NCBI RefSeq assembly: GCF_000003815.2
Contig: NC_049991.1
Coordinates: 12,124,955-12,188,954 of the forward strand
Reading direction: 5' to 3'
Source: Branchiostoma floridae
Lineage: Eukaryota; Chordata; Leptocardii; Amphioxiformes; Branchiostomatidae
DNA length: 64,000 nt
Program-made: the position numbers and the translations under genes
Shown: piece after piece, positions 21,001 through 36,000 of the stretch
Position numbering within the stretch: the stretch's first letter is position 1
Layout: each line of letters opens with the position of its first letter
The notes under the pieces: model-generated
Told to the model about the DNA's origin: nothing
Databases searched by the model: none
The model's input: the letters and a program-made list of their open reading frames with translations, nothing else

Positions 21001-24000
21001 TGTTGATGTCTGGAGGCAGTGTGTTTTGAAGCAGAGTATAGCCTTTCTGTGTACGAAGGCTTAGCATAAGATCTCTGCTATCCCAAGGACCAATATTTGA
21101 GCAGGTGAAGCTTGTGATCATCATGTGAAGTCAGTACTATTGTTGGGCCGGCGGTTCAAACAGCTGGGCCGCGTGCTAAGCTGCTTTATAAACTATGTTA
21201 ATTCTCGGCAAGGATTCCTGTTGAAGACCCTCTAATTGGCATTTTTCTGAAGCTGGTTTCCCTTTCCATGGAAAAATACAATGCTGACTTGAAAAAAAGG
21301 TTCACATTAAGTGTCTGTTGTGAAATATTGAAAGGGCATGGGAACCGATTAAAAAGTGATTATTGTGTAGGACTAATAACGGTTTCCAAACTCTGTATAC
21401 GTAGTTGGGAACCACTTAGCTCTTTGCTTGGTCACAGGAGTAATCCTTAAATCCTTCCTAATTGTAGGATCCTTTAGAGAGACTACAGACGCTTTCTGTC
21501 GTTAAGAACGAGCGCATGTCGGACAGAATTGGCAGGACGGAGGAACCTTTTCATTCTCGATTTCTTGGTACAGACAATAGTGTTGGTGGGCGGGCAGCGG
21601 GATGAATAGGGGAGCAGATGTGGTGGAAGTCTGTAAAGGTAAACTAATGAACACAGTCCCTCCTTCAGTCCTTAGTCCCTTTCTGACTGGAAATTTCATG
21701 GTAAAGTCTGTTACTCAGTTACCACCAGGGGAACTAACTGTACTGAATCTGATATCATTGGATACACTTATGTCTAAAGAATTAAGAAAAGTTAACACAA
21801 TATGAAGATTCTTGAAACATTGACACAATCAAGAAGAAACTGTTTGAGGAACATCAAAGATTGTCCCTTGGAGTTTCATGGCATTTACTTGTCAAAACAT
21901 CACAGGTGAGCATTTTGAACCACAAACAGGGTTGTGATGAGCAGATTGACGCTGGTACTCCGAGAGACCACTGGTCTGGTGTGAGACCTCTGTTCATAAG
22001 GCGCCCATTACTAACCTGGAACAATAGCATAATGGCTTTGGAACACGTTTGTGATGGGCGTCCCTGCTGGGTGGGTGGGGGACAGGAGGTGCAGCCAGCT
22101 GCCACCCTGTCCTGGTGCTGGGTCGTGGGGCACACAGACAACAGAGCCAGATCCCCTGCCTGGCAACCTGTACCACTTCTCATCTCCCTATACAATCACA
22201 TGAATCAGGTCCAAGCAAAGCTGGCCGGCCTGGGTTGTGCTTTTTGTGCAGGTTACGCACGTAACCTTTATGTCATGTCTGACGATCCTGTAGGAAGGAA
22301 GTTGTTGAAAGGGCTTCCTTGTTCCCACCAGTTAGAGCTCTACAACCACTTTGCCGAAAAATGTGGAGCATGCCAAATTGTACGCTTCATATCCTGAAAG
22401 TAGAGCTATACCTAACACCCATACTGGAAGGCAGCTGTGTCCCATATACCAACCGTACCTTGGGTTTTGAGGCAGTTACATTTGTACCTGCCTTTTTCCT
22501 TTCTTTTGAACTTGATGTTGGTGTAATCATAAAGGCCAAGTCTCTACATCATACTGGAAATTCCAACCACATGTGGGGGTTCAGCTTTAGATCTGTATCT
22601 CTCCTTGTAACACAACCAGGGCACCCCTCCATTCACAAACTTGCTGGTATTCCCAAAGCCAAGGCCAAAGCTAATTACATTAGAGCCCAAGGTCAACAAC
22701 AATGGTGTGGTGACAGGATGTGTTCTGTGTTGCGGACCCATAGGGTAGCTAGACTTGAACCCCATTAACTGTTGGGTGGTAGTGAAAGAACGTCTCCTCA
22801 TGTCAATGCCACGCCTCATAAATTTTGTCTAGGTATTCAACATTGTTTTTATGATACAGTGCATCTTTTTCATGGCAGACGCATCAGGAAAACACATGTA
22901 GGTCTCCCACACATACAGATTTATAGAAAAGAAATGATAGATTGCACTATGACTGACCTTTTTGTTATTTTGTTTTTCAGACCTTTGTCTTCACTGATTC
23001 TGATGACGAACAGCTAAGAAGCAGACTAGGTAAGCAGTCTCGCACTCAAGATAGTCACCTGATATGTTTGAATTTCTTAAACCTTTATTTGCTGGTAGTT
23101 CGTTTCACTTAAAATATTTTAAGATTCAGACCCCAGCAATGTCCTGATGTCTTATCTTTGTTAGTATGAATGAAAGTATGGTAACCACAAAGACATCTCC
23201 CTACCATCTACGTTTCTCACTGCCAAGCAAAGGTGTACTCAGCAAGCCAGACGTTGCACATACAACACATCAATATTTGGACTAGTTGACACAACTAGCC
23301 TCCAGCCTATGGCCGCACCATGACTGATCTAGACTGTGCATGCCTACTTAGCACAAGTAGTCCCAGAAACCTGTGTGATGACAAGGAAACAACTGGCTGT
23401 TTCAAAAGGCCGGCCGCTTTGTGCTGCTAAAGAAAGGAAATCACAACATGCACTTGTCCTTCCAAAAACTGTGCCTCACAGCCAAAACATGGCTTTGCAT
23501 AAAAGTCCACCCTGGCGACTTCTGGGTCCCATTTGTGTATACAGAGATGGAAGGAGACACAATGTAGAAATTAGCTAAATCTACAAAAGTTTGTCTGCAA
23601 TCAAAGCATTTCCCCTTTGCTGATGTCGGGATCAAGAGCTTAAAAGGTTGATTTAAGCATCTGTGTATCATGCATGCCCCCATCCCTGCCAAACTCTTGT
23701 AGTTATTTTGCCTTTGAAGTTTTGCAGACAGATAGTGGCTAGTTACAAGATTACAACACATCCTTTGTAGACAGCAGTATAGTGTGCCTTTCCTCTTGGC
23801 CTAGCACCCGAAAAGATTCTGCTGACAGAGCTTGGTCGTCTTATTAACAGTTTTTGAACAGGAGCTATTGAATTAAGACAGGGTTTCCTGCCAATTCCTG
23901 GCTGTTAGGGCAAGTAATCTTGAATCCGTCAGAAGAGCATGGAAATGGTTCATGAACAGACAGCAGATAAGGCAGCCTTTGGTTTAAACTTTTTAAGCCT

Positions 24001-27000
24001 ATTAAGGCAGCACACAGATAACAGGTGTCTGCTCAGCTCAAGCAGAAGTTATTTACAAACCTTGCGGCCTGTCTGTCAGGGGTGTATACTAGTACATGGT
24101 ATTTGGAAGTAGGTCATGCTAAAGAGGGACCACCCAATTTCTTAATTGGCAGGAACATGTTCCACTGACAAGATCTTAAGTAAGCACATACGTTCTTCAG
24201 ATAATGCATATTTTATATATGTGTATCAATAGAAAAAGGTGACATCCTTTGTTTTGCTGTCAGTTAAATCATGTAGATGGTGCACTGAAAGTGGCCAGTT
24301 GTTTTTCTTTTGGGATGTTTTTGATCCGAGGGGATGTTCATGATAGATTGAAAGGTAAAGATTAATATGATTTTCTATAATGGGAAGAAGCCTATTGTCC
24401 TCCAGTCATTGACAAATAGATCAGTATCACAGTGGTGACAAGTACTTATACTTTATGCAGGAGGAGAGTAAAATATTTATGATATTTCTTGTTTTCATTC
24501 ATACCTCTCATAAAATGTGACAGGATGACACATGTTGATTGACCACAAATGATATCGCTTGGGATAATGGTTTACTAAGTGCAGTTCTGATAGCTATGCC
24601 CTACTTGTAGTAGGACGCATGTTTTATTTTCCCATGACCCAAGCAGACGCTTTATTTGATATCTGTCCCCAAAGGCAGACATCCTGCTTACTGTAAAGTA
24701 CCTTTTGTGTAATAACACACATCCTTTGCACCTGGCGTGGGCAGTTCTCTGCTATAGACTGGTTTATGGTACTATTGTGTTGCATGTGCTGAACAGTGAA
24801 TCTCACCTGCATGAATTATTCATATGCACTTTTCTGGAGCTTTTAACTGTTAAGAAGGAACTATACAAAAACTTTCAGAAAATTTTGCAAAGGTGCAAGT
24901 GGTGATCAGTGAATGTACTTACACCTGGACAAAGTCAGACTAGGCTTTCTGATCCCTTTACTACAAAGAGGCTTTGTACTTATTAGATCTCAGTGAATCA
25001 GTCATTCTACATCAGGTCTGATCCCCTTGCAGTTTGTCCTTACAGTATCAGACAACAGCAAGGATTTCAAGGACAATGTACAGCACTTTCTGAGACTGCC
25101 CTACCTATACCTGTGTTCTTTCACCAAAAAATTCACCACAGAATATCCAACCTGTTCTATTGTTCATGTGACTGAAGTCCGTAGGTGTATCCAGGGTACC
25201 ATCCGATTTCTACCGGGGCTCCTGGTACTCACTGCCCCTAGAAATCTTTGGGATAGAAGGTAGGGCAGTGAGTGCAAGGAGCACCGGTAGAAATTGGACT
25301 GACTTATAATGTTCAGATTAACTAAATGAACCACTTAGGAAAACAAAATATCAAGGCATTTTTCGATTCACAGGTGGCATTTGTAGCTAGACTGGGTACC
25401 ATCCACCGTAGTAATTCCTAGCTCAATTTCTCTTTGGGTTAGCAATGGAGAATGGTACCCAGGCTAAGTTCTAGTAGGCTCGGACAAACGGCCAAGTGTA
25501 TCCAGTAGAAATCTTATCTGCCAGCACAGGTAACAATCTGGAGTTGTTGTAGTACTGATAACGGCCTATTGTAGTGGCAAGCTTGGGATCTTACCCTTGA
25601 ATAAACAAGACTTAATGTAGGGGCCTTTAGATGGAGTTTATTTAGGTTGTTGGCAGAGGTTCCGACATTATATTTGTGTTGCACAGAAAAGGATCCATTT
25701 ACGATCGTTTGCATAGGGGTGACTCCTGCCCTTTCAACTACAGAAACTCGATCTGTGCCGTTTTGCTTCTACCAGGGGATGACTGTAAGTTTATTTAAGC
25801 AGGTACTTCATAGGTGGGATCATATTACAGACCTGTGCTGTTCGTCATGCGAAAGTCAGGAGAGAAAACAAAATGTAAAGAAAACGCAGCATAACGGAAA
25901 TCAACAAATATCATTCCTTTCCTCCTAGTTGGAAGAAAGGTCCAAGGAATTGAAGGATACCTGGATTTTGGTTAGGAATATGGAAAAAAGCATGTACTCA
26001 GTATACTTATAAGCATTGAAAGTGGCATTTGTCTAGTCAAGGGACTGTAGAGTTGTTAAAAAGTGTTCTCTATTGGAGGAGACAGAAGTGGTCGGTTTTG
26101 GATGGTGGAACTTACTTCAATGAGTACTTCAGAGTCTCTTGACACTACCGATATAGTCTGCAATTGTGACAGACAACTCTGTCCTACAACGATGTGAAGA
26201 ACCGTAGAGCTTTTCCCATGTCAAGGGCAAGGTACTGAAATAATGGAGAGGTCAAAGGAGCAACAGGATTTGGGCCAGTTGTAAGCAGACCATGTATGGC
26301 CCTTGTAAACGCTCGTATTGATTTTCAATCGATTTGACAGCACTTGTATGATATGCTATCCAAAAATAGACTAATTCAATGTTGAGAGGTCTAGAAAACC
26401 AGTTACGTTTGGAATAGAATAGCTGAGAAGGAATTTGACAATGATTTATGCTGAATTCAGAAGAACTCCCTACGTATTACGCTAAATTAAGGGAGGCAAT
26501 TATGCTAAATTTAGTCGCTTTGCTACGAATTACATAGATAAGATGGTTTCCCTACGAATTACGGGAAATAAAAATAGGCTGCCTACGCCTTACGTAAAAG
26601 AGCATGCAAACCCTCTGCCTAAGGTAAAGATCTTTTGTAATCAGCCAACATAGCTTTTGACTCTGAGATAATATTACTTGATACCTTAATCATAGACCAA
26701 TCCAAAGCTTGACCTTTCTCCAAATTAGATTTCTCTCTGCCACGTTTGACCAATTATGGTTATTATTCATTAATTTATGCTTATTAGCAGTATGTTTCCT
26801 GTGCTCCATGTCTGTAAGTCTGGATACCAGACCTCAGCCCGATCTCAAAAATATCTCCCCACATGAAAGATATTTTTGAGATCAGGCTGGGGTCTTGTAC
26901 CCAGGCTACATGTCTGTGTGATACTGTAGCTGTTCCCTGATTGTAGACGTGTTGTCAACTTCACAAAAGAGTGTTTGTTGCTCCTTTCTGTAAGATGTTT

Positions 27001-30000
27001 CATTCTATGTGTGATTTTCACATGACTAATGTTGTATAAAGGCCAATGAAAACATGATAATGAAGTGTCTTGTCAGTACTGTGGATGTTGATGTATTGAT
27101 GAACGTCACACTTGATCTTACTGTAAATAAGACATTTCTTCTGTGTGTTACAGGTGACCACCTGATCAACACCAACTGTTCCAGCTCGCACATGAGGTAA
27201 GAACACCTTGCACATGTCATGTACGTGACACCAGCACCCAAGCTAACTTCCAGGAGTTAACTCATGTTGGAAGATTCTGTGCAATGTACTAGAGCAGAAA
27301 ATTGTAGTTGTGGTGAATCAAGAAAACGGGCAAGAATCACCATGGATAGCTTTTAACTGTTGTCTTTGTTTGTTTGAACCTTTATTTATTCATGATTGCT
27401 CAAATCGGCCTGCTGGCCGCTTTTCATTGAGGTCATGAGGCAAGAATTGTCCATGAAAAGAACTCAATGTTGAAAAGATATCACTTCCTTGTGGCTTGTG
27501 AAGTTCATTTCAAATATTTATGAACATAGTGCAACTTAGACCTACAGTCAAACCTGTACAAGTGACCACCTCTACAAAAGGACCACCTGGCCAATGCGAT
27601 CACTTGTTGGTGGTCCCTTCCATGATTCTTCCCAATGATTGACCACCTGTCCGCAGAGACCTGTTTTTCTTGGTCCCCAGAGTGATCTTCCTTGGAATTT
27701 CAACTGTAACATTATATAATGCTTGTAACACACTCAAAGAAAACCATTTGGGCCTTTTGGGTGAACATGATGAAACTGAGTCTACCAAAAACCTTCTGTG
27801 ATTGGAAAGATTTCTTTAACTATATAGAGAGCAGTTGTCCTCTTACCTTGAGTAACATTGTATGAAGATGTCATCACACCTCAAGGGAATTTGTGAGTGA
27901 ATAGATGATCTCATCCATCTTCTTGAAGTGTGGGAATTTGGATAAGATAATAGAGGTGATCAAACACTTCATTAATATGAAAGGGATTTCATACCATGCT
28001 TAATTAGTTACAGTCTAATCCAAATTAATGGATTACATTACAGACAATGGCAGGATTCTGAAGCAGGCTTACAGGGAATTAGCCAGGTGCTAAGTATGTG
28101 AGATATAATGAGATCTGTGAAACCAAGGAGGTTGAAACACAAAATATTCACAGTCAAAGTGGCAACTTTTTTTTTTCTCTGCCCTTTCCACTACTGTAAG
28201 ATGCAGCTGTCCCCTATCCGAAATTTAGGTACAAGCAGAGGTTAGACTCGGCTGATTTTTGACATTTTTAGGCTTTCTATTTTGCACCGTGTTCTTTATA
28301 AACTTTTAAGAAAACAGTACAAATTAGAAAGCTTGATAAAAATGCCTAAAAACGTCAAAAACAGCAGGAGCCTAGCGTCTGCTTGGAGAGTAGACTTCAG
28401 GTACCCTTCCTCTTTGTAAGGAGTGAATGCACCTGCATCAGTGTGTCCAATCTTCCTGACAAGTTGCTGAGGACTGACAGCAACTGCCAGTTCAGACCTG
28501 AGCCCAGGTTACTGTGTGGTTACATGCCCGGCCCAACCTCTGTGTCTCCAGGGTCTGGGGTGGTGCGTTTAGTGGCTTCTGCTGCAGCCTACAGGGAGAA
28601 GGGGGGAGGTTTGGAGTGTGGCTGCCTCCCCCTCATGTCAACAGGTCATACAGTGAGGAAGTTGCAAGATAGCTACTATGGATATAGAGTTTGGATACTT
28701 GGATCCTTTATTCAGCCCACCAGCTATCATACATAATTTGTAGGTAGCAAATTTTCCTGGACTGGAGACATTAAAACATGACACAAAAATCTAAACAACT
28801 GGTATGCTTAGGATTCAGATTTCGAAAGTTGATTAGATTTGAAACGCTAAGAAAATTTTTTAAGCTAGGAAAAGACATTTTACTAATTCAGTTTTGTAGA
28901 TCTACCATGCAGAACTGGAACTGGAACATTTTTGTTAGTAGGTGAAATTGCAACTGGTTTCCACTTACATCAACATCCAATATTTTAGACAAAACAACTC
29001 CAGCATTGGTGTTGCACTGGGTATGTCATGCATACAAATACTTTTCGGCTCCGGCAAACTCCTGTATTTTCCCAAAACAATCAACTGCTTTCCTTTCATG
29101 TTGAATGTCAAAATTAGGTATAATATCATTTCATGCATTCCCTTTTTCTGAAGTAATGTATTACTGCTACCAGCTGTGAAGTATGGCAGTTTCTGGTTAT
29201 AATCTTTCATCGTGTAATGGTGCGATATTTCCTAACTGTGCAGCTTAATCTGTTGTGGTGTCCCCAGTGACAACTTTTGTTATTGTTCAATCTCAGATAC
29301 AGTCAAAGTTGTCACCACAGCCTCACATGTCCAGTTTGCTTTCCATAGACACAGCCACATTCTTGTCCTGCCTCAGTTTGTCATTTTCATCTGGTATTTC
29401 ATAACAGCTGCAGCCTAAAACATCAGACCCCAGACAGTACACATTCACACCTGAAGTTTAGCCGCCTGTGGGTCATTTTAGGAACTGCAACTGTCTCAGC
29501 TTATTTTTCAAATTTGTTAAATGAAACCATTTTTTACAGTCTCATTTGTTTCTCTCTGGACTTTTTACCTTTAGTCAAGAGGGTAATATTTTGCTAGCCT
29601 GATTAAATCTCGCTTATAGCAGCCCGCCAAACATCCGCCGGCGGGGAGGGGCCAGTTAGAGCCCTGGACAGCGGAGTTTGTGTTACACAGACTAATATTT
29701 TGCTAGTTATAATGTTACATTGCCATAAGAATTGCTGTACAAAATTTGACTTCCGACACACACCAAGACAAACGAACACTGAGATGGAACAATACCTATT
29801 ACAGAGTTCTGTTACACTACCTAAAAGTTTTGACTAGCAGTAGCCAGTGTAGGGAAGTGGCACAGCCTACCAGTACTTGCCCTTTGACCTGGACCTGTTG
29901 TCTGCCCTGGCAGCAGCAGGGGTGTGTGACAAATTGATTAGAATATGGAGAAGATTGGAAGTTGGTGATTGACAACCATGAAAGCATGAAGGTGGCATTG

Positions 30001-33000
30001 ACTTGACCAGGGTCAGTGTAATTTTGATGTAGATAACAAGGCATATTGTTCGCAATACTCGGATGGTCAGTAATTGATGTATCACGGATTCTATGGGCCA
30101 GGAGGTCAGCTGTGTAACAGTGGCTACTGGACAAAACAATCAACAGGTAGCTCCCAAATACATCAAATGCATGACACACTTGTTGTTTAAACTAAGGTAG
30201 GTGGTTATATAGGTGTATCTCGCTAACCTGTAAATTGCTGCCTTTTACCCAACCTTTTGCAATCTGACAGTCCGACACGACTTCTCTCACTGATTATGCA
30301 AATTACCGACAATGAATGTGCAATCACCTCAGTCATCAGGGCATAATTTCCCACCATTTGTCTGTACTTGTTCCTGTATGAGAGTTATCCAGGGGTGCCC
30401 TGGACAGAATGGGAGGCAGTTTGTTTGCAGGTGTTGCCCTCCCACCAAACCAGATGTGCAGTTATTGTTAGAGAGAGAATGATTAGAGGGTCATTTGGTC
30501 ATGCACCTATCAATGCACAGGGGAATGGTGGATGGGGAGGGGAATGTCTTTCCATCTTTATGTACCACAGTAAACTTTGGTTACACATGAATGAAAAAAT
30601 AGAACAGCTGTCAAACTTGCCCAAGAAGAACAGGTGGTCATTATTAAACTCCAAGCAAATACTACAGTAGCATAAGATAATATCAAAAACTGCCAGAGGA
30701 GTGAAACTGGCTTTAGTAGTGTGTCTTGCTTCTGGCAAATGGACACCTCTTGGCTGACTACACTCCTTAGCCAGTTTGGTCCTATTTTATGCCATCGTAG
30801 GATTTGCTTGGAGATTACGGTCATTATGGGATTGATTATCTAAGGGACCACCAAAAAGTGGTCGTATTCACCAGGTGATCTCTATGTAGAGGTGGTCAGT
30901 TGTAAAATGATTTGTAAAATTCAAAATCACAATGGCAGGGTTAAAGTCAGAGATTGAAGTAGCAAGTATAGATCTAATGTGATGTTCAACTCCATTCAAC
31001 AGCGTCAGTGAGGACTCAGGACCAGCAGATATATGGTGATGAAATAAGGGACACAGTTATATGCAGCAGTACCTCAATTACTTAGTAACTTTTAGTGATT
31101 GCTGTTATATTCACAATCAATCTTATGCTTCAAATCTTAGTTTGTGCACATAGAAAAAGAAAAACACCATAAAATGAAGGCAACTGTGCTATTGTCTCCT
31201 CTTCCCCTTTTGATAGTTGCACTGAGGAGATGCCCCATAACAAATTGTTCTGACAGAAAACACTTGGAGGTTACCCTGAAAGGTTTCCTGGGCCATTGTG
31301 GAGGGGAGACAAAGTGAATATTTCTCTACTTTCAGTAGAATTTGATTAATCAAAATGTTTGATTAATTGGGACAATATGTTGTATGGGAGGGACTTGGTA
31401 AGGTTAATCAAAATGTGTTTTTTTAAGTTGCTCTCATAATTGTGCTTTCAACAGTGGTGAAATTGAAGGATTTAGCTACATCAGAGAATGTTACTCTAGC
31501 AAAAAACTCATTAAGTATGATGTCAAGCAAGCTTAACTTTGTTGTGTTAAGAAATACTCCAGAATATCTGTAAAAACAATTTGTTGAGAGCTGGTGCTAA
31601 CCACCAAAAGAAAACCATAGTGGGAATGTAGCTATTTCATGGATATTGATAGTCAAAGGAAAAAAAATCTGTCACCCAAAGCCGTCGTAGATGAAGTTTG
31701 AGTTGAGAAAGGTTCATGTAGTCTGTGTGACTCTGTGGCATTCTTGTTCTTGGAGCAATAACGAATGATTTATGGCATGTTGAGACTAGGTTGGTGAATG
31801 GTTATCGCACAGTGTTTACAAGTTCAGGTATTTCCTGTTCCGACCTAATGTTGCATGTTTGTCTAGCCTGACTACTTCGGTATGTTCTCACGCTTGTTAG
31901 TACTTCTGGTGGAAGTACCAGCACTAGTAGCAGAGAGAAGTCCCAAGATTATGTGTGAATGCCACATCGTGATTAAATTGAAATCATAGGTTACAAGGCA
32001 AGGGTCCCTGCTTTCAAATCTCTCCACCCACACAGAAATTATTCTTTTCATTAGCAACTGTATGGGAATTATCATAAGCCATGGGCTTTGGGTTCAACAA
32101 GGACGTGATTTAGATGTCCTTGGGTTAAATCTGTCTACAGAAGTTTTCTTCATGGTAAGCCGAGTGGGATGATGTCATAAGAGAGCAATGACAGAGGCGC
32201 CCATTCCAACAATGCTGCGTGACGACAGTGTGACAAAGGTGTTTCAACTGGTGTATTGTGAGGAAAGTCCTAGAAACTAGTGTCGGGTCAGGTCATGCGC
32301 TGTGTACTGCATGACAGTGACTCATCATCTGGTCTTAAGATATCACTCAAATAACTTAATTGTACACTTGTTACGCAGGTGAAGTCGCGTGGCGCAGCGG
32401 CGGCATTTGTGCCTCGTGACCGAGAGGTTGCAGGTTCGAATTCGACTGCGTGTCACCGATCTTGTGCCCTTGGGAAAGGCACTTAACACGACTTTCCTCA
32501 CTATGCTCAGGTGAAAATGAGTAGCAGGTGCAATGGCCTAGTGGGTAGAGTGTTTGCCTTGCATTCGGAAGGTCGTGAGTTCAATCCCGGCCGAGTCATA
32601 CCAAAGACTATAAAAATTGTACATGCTGCTTTCTTTGCTTAGCACTCAGCATTCGGGAAAGAGTATGGAAGTTGAACATACACCACTACCAGTGGACTAG
32701 CCCCCTGCTGTAGTGATTGCGTTGTGTGTGGTCCAGGGCTAATGAAACAGAGATGGGCACCGCCCTATGTGCCAGAAATGGGCACCGCCCTTGGCGCGGG
32801 AAGGGTTTAACTTTAACTAACACTTATTACTGCTTTTATTAAATCTTCTTTCTCTCCATCACTTACAGCATATCTCCATATAGGTGTCAGTATGATACCC
32901 CTGTTTCTGACCATTGCCTTTTGTGTTCCCTCCAGGCAAGCACTGTGCTGTAAGATGGCTGTGGAGTATGACATGTTCCTGCAACAAGAAAAAAGGTCAG

Positions 33001-36000
33001 ACAATGTTCCCTTCTATTCTGTGGCACCACAGTGTTAGGGACTGTACGGCATTTAGTGAGGGTCGGGTCAAAATTTTTTTGCTAGGCCCTCCCCCCAGGT
33101 CAAAATTTTTTTGCTAGGCCCTCCCCCCAAGTCAAAATTTTTTGCTAGGCCCTCCCCCCTCCTATCAACTTTGAAAAAATATTCAAGACGCCAATTAATT
33201 ACTGCGCTCCCCTTTGGAAATGTGCTTTGCGTCATACTTTTTCACGATTTTCATCGCGAAGCGATCTCTCACCCCCTAGTAAAAAGGGAAACTGAATGGC
33301 TCAAAATATCTGCTTGATAGAGCGATAAATATCTGATTCATAGAGGCATAAATATTTGCTTTTAGACTAAAATTATTTCATTGCTTTGATATCCAAACAA
33401 AACCTAAAAAGCATGCACCTGGATTTCTAGTAGATTTGCGCCCCGAAGCGGCGCGCGCCCCGCCCCCTTATTTTACGCATTGCTTTGGGGTCTGCGCGGC
33501 TTGACGGAAACTATTTTCAATTTACATATATTTTTGACTTTTTCTTTGTTCTGTGGTGGTAATAACTAAGCTTTATCTGACAGTAAATCGGGCAGAAAAT
33601 GACAACAAAAACGACAGCAAGATTCGACTAACCAAAACTGTAGTGGGGAGGGGGACGCCGAAGAGTGACGCTGATTTTTCCGAGGCAGAGTCGACCGTCC
33701 GCCTCTCTCTAGGTGCCGGCTGGCATGAGAACGCAGACTTGCAGGAGATCTAAAAATGCCATGCTTTTTTGCCACGATTTCCTGCATTGCATTTTGATGG
33801 GCATTTTGCTGGTTCAATCAAATTTCTATTACAAAAGCACGAGGGTTTCAAGTTTTTGAGATTATGACGTCCCCGTGTCTGGCGCCAAAGGCACGAAGCA
33901 TCGCAAGGTAGTTCCGGGGAAATTTTGAAATCTTGACCCTCTTAAATTTAAAAGCGAATTCCTGCAGTTTGAGGGATATATTTTGCTGGCAAACAAAGCA
34001 AAGTTTAATGGCATTTTTTTTTAAATACAAAATTAAATCCCCCCCGAACACATTATCACGATGTCGGCCACCAAAGGCGCGAGGCCGGTCACGTCAAAAG
34101 GGATCCAGGGGAATTTGCAAATCATTACCCTTGAGCTCTGAAACGCCATTTCATACTTTTTGAGGGCCCTAGGGGAAAACTTTGTTGGCAATCTAGAGTT
34201 AAAAATAACATTTCTGTGGGTGAAAAAGGTTTTCGAGGGCGATGCATAGGCCCTGCCCCTTACGCATTTTCACTGCTGTGTTCAGCACCAACCTTTGAGC
34301 GCGCGATCCCTTGATTAATTGCGAAGGTCCAGAAAAATTTTGAAATCTTGACCCTCTGAAACGCCATTTCTTGGATTTTAAGGGACAAGTTTTGCTGGTA
34401 GACCAAACTATTTTTTTTTGCTTGACCCTCCCCCCAAGTCAAAAATTTTTTGCTAGGCCCTCCCCCTGGCTCAATATTTTTTTGCTTGGCCCTCCCCCCT
34501 CTGGCGACCGGCCCTCCCCCCTCGCTAAATGCCGTACGGTCCCTAAGACAGCCTACTTGTGTGTCCTTTCAGTACAGTTAGAATCTTATCATGGAACTAG
34601 CTCTATATGTTACCTTGATGTAAACTTCTGTTCATGGCCTTTTGAACCTTTGAAAGAAAAAGATGGCAAACATTCATGAACTTGTTAGTTTGCTGAATCA
34701 GGAGTCTTATCATAAAATCACACAATTATATTATATATTATTATTAGCTAACAGTGAAAACTATTTTGAAAGTATCTTCACATGGAAGAAAGGTCCTTCA
34801 AAGGTTAGCATGACAACAGGCTGAAAAATGAAGTGATCTACTTGTACCAGTGAGTGGTCTGTGATTCCCTGCATGGTGCCCAAACATTCATGTTCTGCCT
34901 ATTCACTTCATGGATGAAGTCATTGGCCCGAATGCCTTTGGTGGCACCCAGTTGCCATGGCAATGTCAACCAATCAAATGTCAAACACAGTTTCTTCCCA
35001 TCATTACCAATGGACACAGGCAGTCCTTTGTCTTGTTTTAAGAGACAACAGAGCTTCAAACTAGTCACAAGGAAGTTGCAGAAGTCAGATGTCACTGATA
35101 GGAATGTTGGTTAAGATCCTCACACTGCAGCTGACCCATGTATGCGGGCACCTTCGGCAGATTTGTATCATATTCCTGAAAGAAATTCGGAGAATTTGAT
35201 GGACAAGTTGTCATGAGAGACCTTCATGGGAAATCTTTGGCAAACAAACTGTTGGTCATTTGTTGCTTGGCTGGCATGTGCATGCATACTTGGCAGGCAC
35301 CACGACAGCCACCGTATCCCACCGTATCGCCTTTCGTATTCAGCGCCACTTGTCGCCATGTATCCGTTACACAACTGGTGCAACAAGAGAACCCAAGAAA
35401 AGGAACAACTTATAGAGTTGTATCTTTACCAGGAAAGCAAAAAAACAACAGGAATGCACATTCAAGACACACTTAGCAATCAGGCATCTAATTGAGATGG
35501 TTCAGCTGCTGGAAAGACATGTATGAAAAATCATCAAATACATAGAGGACTCTATCAAGACTGATGTTTTAATGTACAGCAATTTGAAGGACTGATCTAA
35601 AGTGCTAATGTAATGAGTAAGGAAGTCATCTGGTAGATATGCAGGTTAGATAAGACAGCAACTGAAAGACAAAAATTATAATGAAGCTGTAGCAAAGTTA
35701 AGAAAACTAAAAGGTCTAGAATATTTAACATGTCAGAGATAATGAGATGGCTATTGATGAGAGTTATCTTGTCATTCTTTACAGAAGCATCTTAAAGAAG
35801 TGACAAATCTTTTAAGATGTAGGTTGTTATCATAGTGAAACAAGCTAGTGTGTGCTCACGCATGTAAGCCCTTTGTAAGGCCGGTTCATCATCTTACAGT
35901 CCAGTGTAAATAGCCCAGGTGAAGCCTGACAAGGCTGTTATTACATGTTATTGGGAGGTAATCCTGTCTGGATGAGAGGTAACTCTGAGTTTGATCTGGG

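Larger units (their letters stand above)
12043..22980 (+). other. Fringe intron 1 (10.9 kb)
   Basis: The largest intron. It contains the assembly gap at 16156-16255, a 31-base near-perfect hairpin at 13364-13394, a short TTCTGAA repeat near 15300 and repeated CATGTCCATGGGATA motifs at about 14228 and 14260. Small open frames on both strands show no recognisable protein. Confidence 0.75.
23030..27153 (+). other. Fringe intron 2 (4.1 kb)
   Basis: Contains the foldback at 25205-25295, two foldback elements ending in TAGCCTG-like termini (25388-25466, 26816-26908) and a short diverged tandem repeat at 26471-26600. No second gene recognised. Confidence 0.75.
27197..32935 (+). other. Fringe intron 3 (5.7 kb)
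   Basis: Holds the repeats at 27540-27680, 28231-28393, 29595-29694, 30838-30905 and the composite SINE at 32385-32812. No other gene recognised. Confidence 0.75.

Noticed and set aside
21854-22397. Plus-strand frame of 178 residues
   Set aside because: Overlaps long frames on the other strand, lies inside fringe intron 1 and has no recognisable domain.
32385-32600. Functional tRNA genes
   Set aside because: A and B boxes are present, but the acceptor stems do not pair and the sequence continues into a SINE body.
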